Shown here: positions 63,408 through 64,000 of the stretch, in pieces
How positions within the stretch are numbered: the first letter of the stretch is position 1
Layout of the letters: the number at the start of each line of letters is the position of its first letter
Source: Rhynchopus sp. YZ270_cl-10
Taxonomy: Eukaryota; Euglenozoa; Diplonemea; Diplonemida; Diplonemidae
Assembly (NCBI GenBank): GCA_964035575.1
Contig: OZ037874.1
Coordinates: 1,240,001-1,304,000, forward strand
DNA: 64,000 nucleotides
Direction: 5' to 3'
Program-made: the position numbers and the translations under genes
The notes under the pieces: generated by a model
Database searches by the model: none
Told to the model about the DNA's origin: nothing
What the model saw: only the letters and a program-made list of their open reading frames with translations

Positions 63408-63533
63408 TAATGGTGGCAGTATTGTGATGGGAGCCCATTGGAATACGCAAAATACATCAAAATACATCACAATGTGTATTGTGATGTATTTTGCGTATTC
63501 CAATGGGCTCCCATCACAATACTGCCATCATTA
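63408..63533. mobile_element. 126-bp palindromic MITE
   Basis: Two arms of about 49 bases, identical but for one position, in inverted order around a 22-base centre. Arm start: TAATGGTGGCAGTATTGTGA. TA at both outer edges fits a mariner-type insertion. Confidence 0.85.
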
Positions 63534-64000
63534 AACCCCTCCTTGCTGCATATATTTTTTCGAAATAACTAACCTACCTACCTACCACTTTCCGAGTCAA
63601 AAAAACGGTCTCAATAGGGTCGAAGAGGGCGTGAGGTGGAGTCAACAATACATCCACAAAAAAAAAAACTGCAAAAAAAAAAATTTTTTTTTTGTGGGTT
63701 TTTTTTCGTAATGTGTTGCGGGTTTCTACTCTCTCCTCGCTTTGCCACTCTAATCTGGATTTTATTCTCACACTGAGGTTCGTTTGGCAAAGAACAGCTG
63801 GTTTTGGGGGGATGGTAAAAATATGGTTGAGGGGAGAGAGAGTGTTCAGACCATACAGTCCGTGAACACACCAGGGGGAATGCCTGAGGTTTCACCTTTG
63901 TTAACTTTTGTTTTTTGTTTTGCCTCTTTTTTTTTATCTAGATTTTCGTGTAAAAAGGCTCACACATTTTTTTTTAGTTACCCCCTTTTTTTTTCCACGG

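Larger units (their letters stand above)
62501..64000 (+). other. Gene-poor stretch to window end
   Basis: Contains R6 copy 2 (62992-63070), an M2 tail (63370-63402) and a palindromic MITE (63408-63533). No supported gene. Confidence 0.5.

Noticed and set aside
1-64000. LTR retroelements or other virus-like elements
   Set aside because: I looked for long direct terminal repeats with polymerase, integrase or capsid-like frames and saw none. The direct repeats found bound GC-rich blocks without such genes.

Overview
The window reads as nuclear DNA of a protist. Its genes use the standard code, carry long T-, C- and A-rich untranslated leaders, and at least one has a good GT-AG intron. Products include a mitochondrial carrier, a ubiquitin-like protein, a folliculin/SMCR8-type DENN protein and a cysteine-rich type I membrane protein. 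Intergenic DNA is full of homopolymer runs, minisatellites and short inverted-repeat transposons. I cannot place the organism; a free-living anaerobic flagellate is one possibility, held weakly. Every supported gene is on the + strand.

Layout. 1-2703: 3' part of a cysteine-rich MRH-type membrane protein, intron at 594-825, last ten codons supplied by a MITE. 2704-5190: repeats, including a transposon at 3558-4406. 5190-8619: a 3' gene remnant and two complete genes of a ubiquitin-like/seven-bladed beta-propeller family. 9143-17845: two tandem large units with the same ends but unrelated GC-rich middles; the first is split by a 3.2-kb element with 9-bp target duplications, and the intact second unit shows the empty site. 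18410-22180: two more propeller genes and a 5' fragment. 22598-24301: a one-unit ubiquitin with an altered C-terminus and an acidic protein. 24781-29729: two transposons full of short iterated motifs. 29730-34854: no genes, many repeats. 35109-36206: divergent paralogue of the propeller family. 36794-39597: GC-rich block with a satellite array, between 16-bp direct repeats. 40310-44711: three more propeller genes. 45154-51512: a small helical protein, the DENN protein and the carrier. 51513-64000: no convincing gene, several transposons and hairpin motifs.

Two themes run through the window. The first is a recently amplified family (seven complete copies, two fragments, one old paralogue) whose differences cluster in loops on one face of the propeller. 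The second is a pair of dispersed hairpin motifs, here called M1 and M2. M1 lies downstream of six of the seven single-copy genes, nearly always in gene orientation, with compensating changes in its stem. It looks like a transcript-end or processing signal, or a small RNA, rather than ordinary repeat debris. M1 also recurs through the gene-poor last 12 kb, where it may mark unrecognised transcripts.
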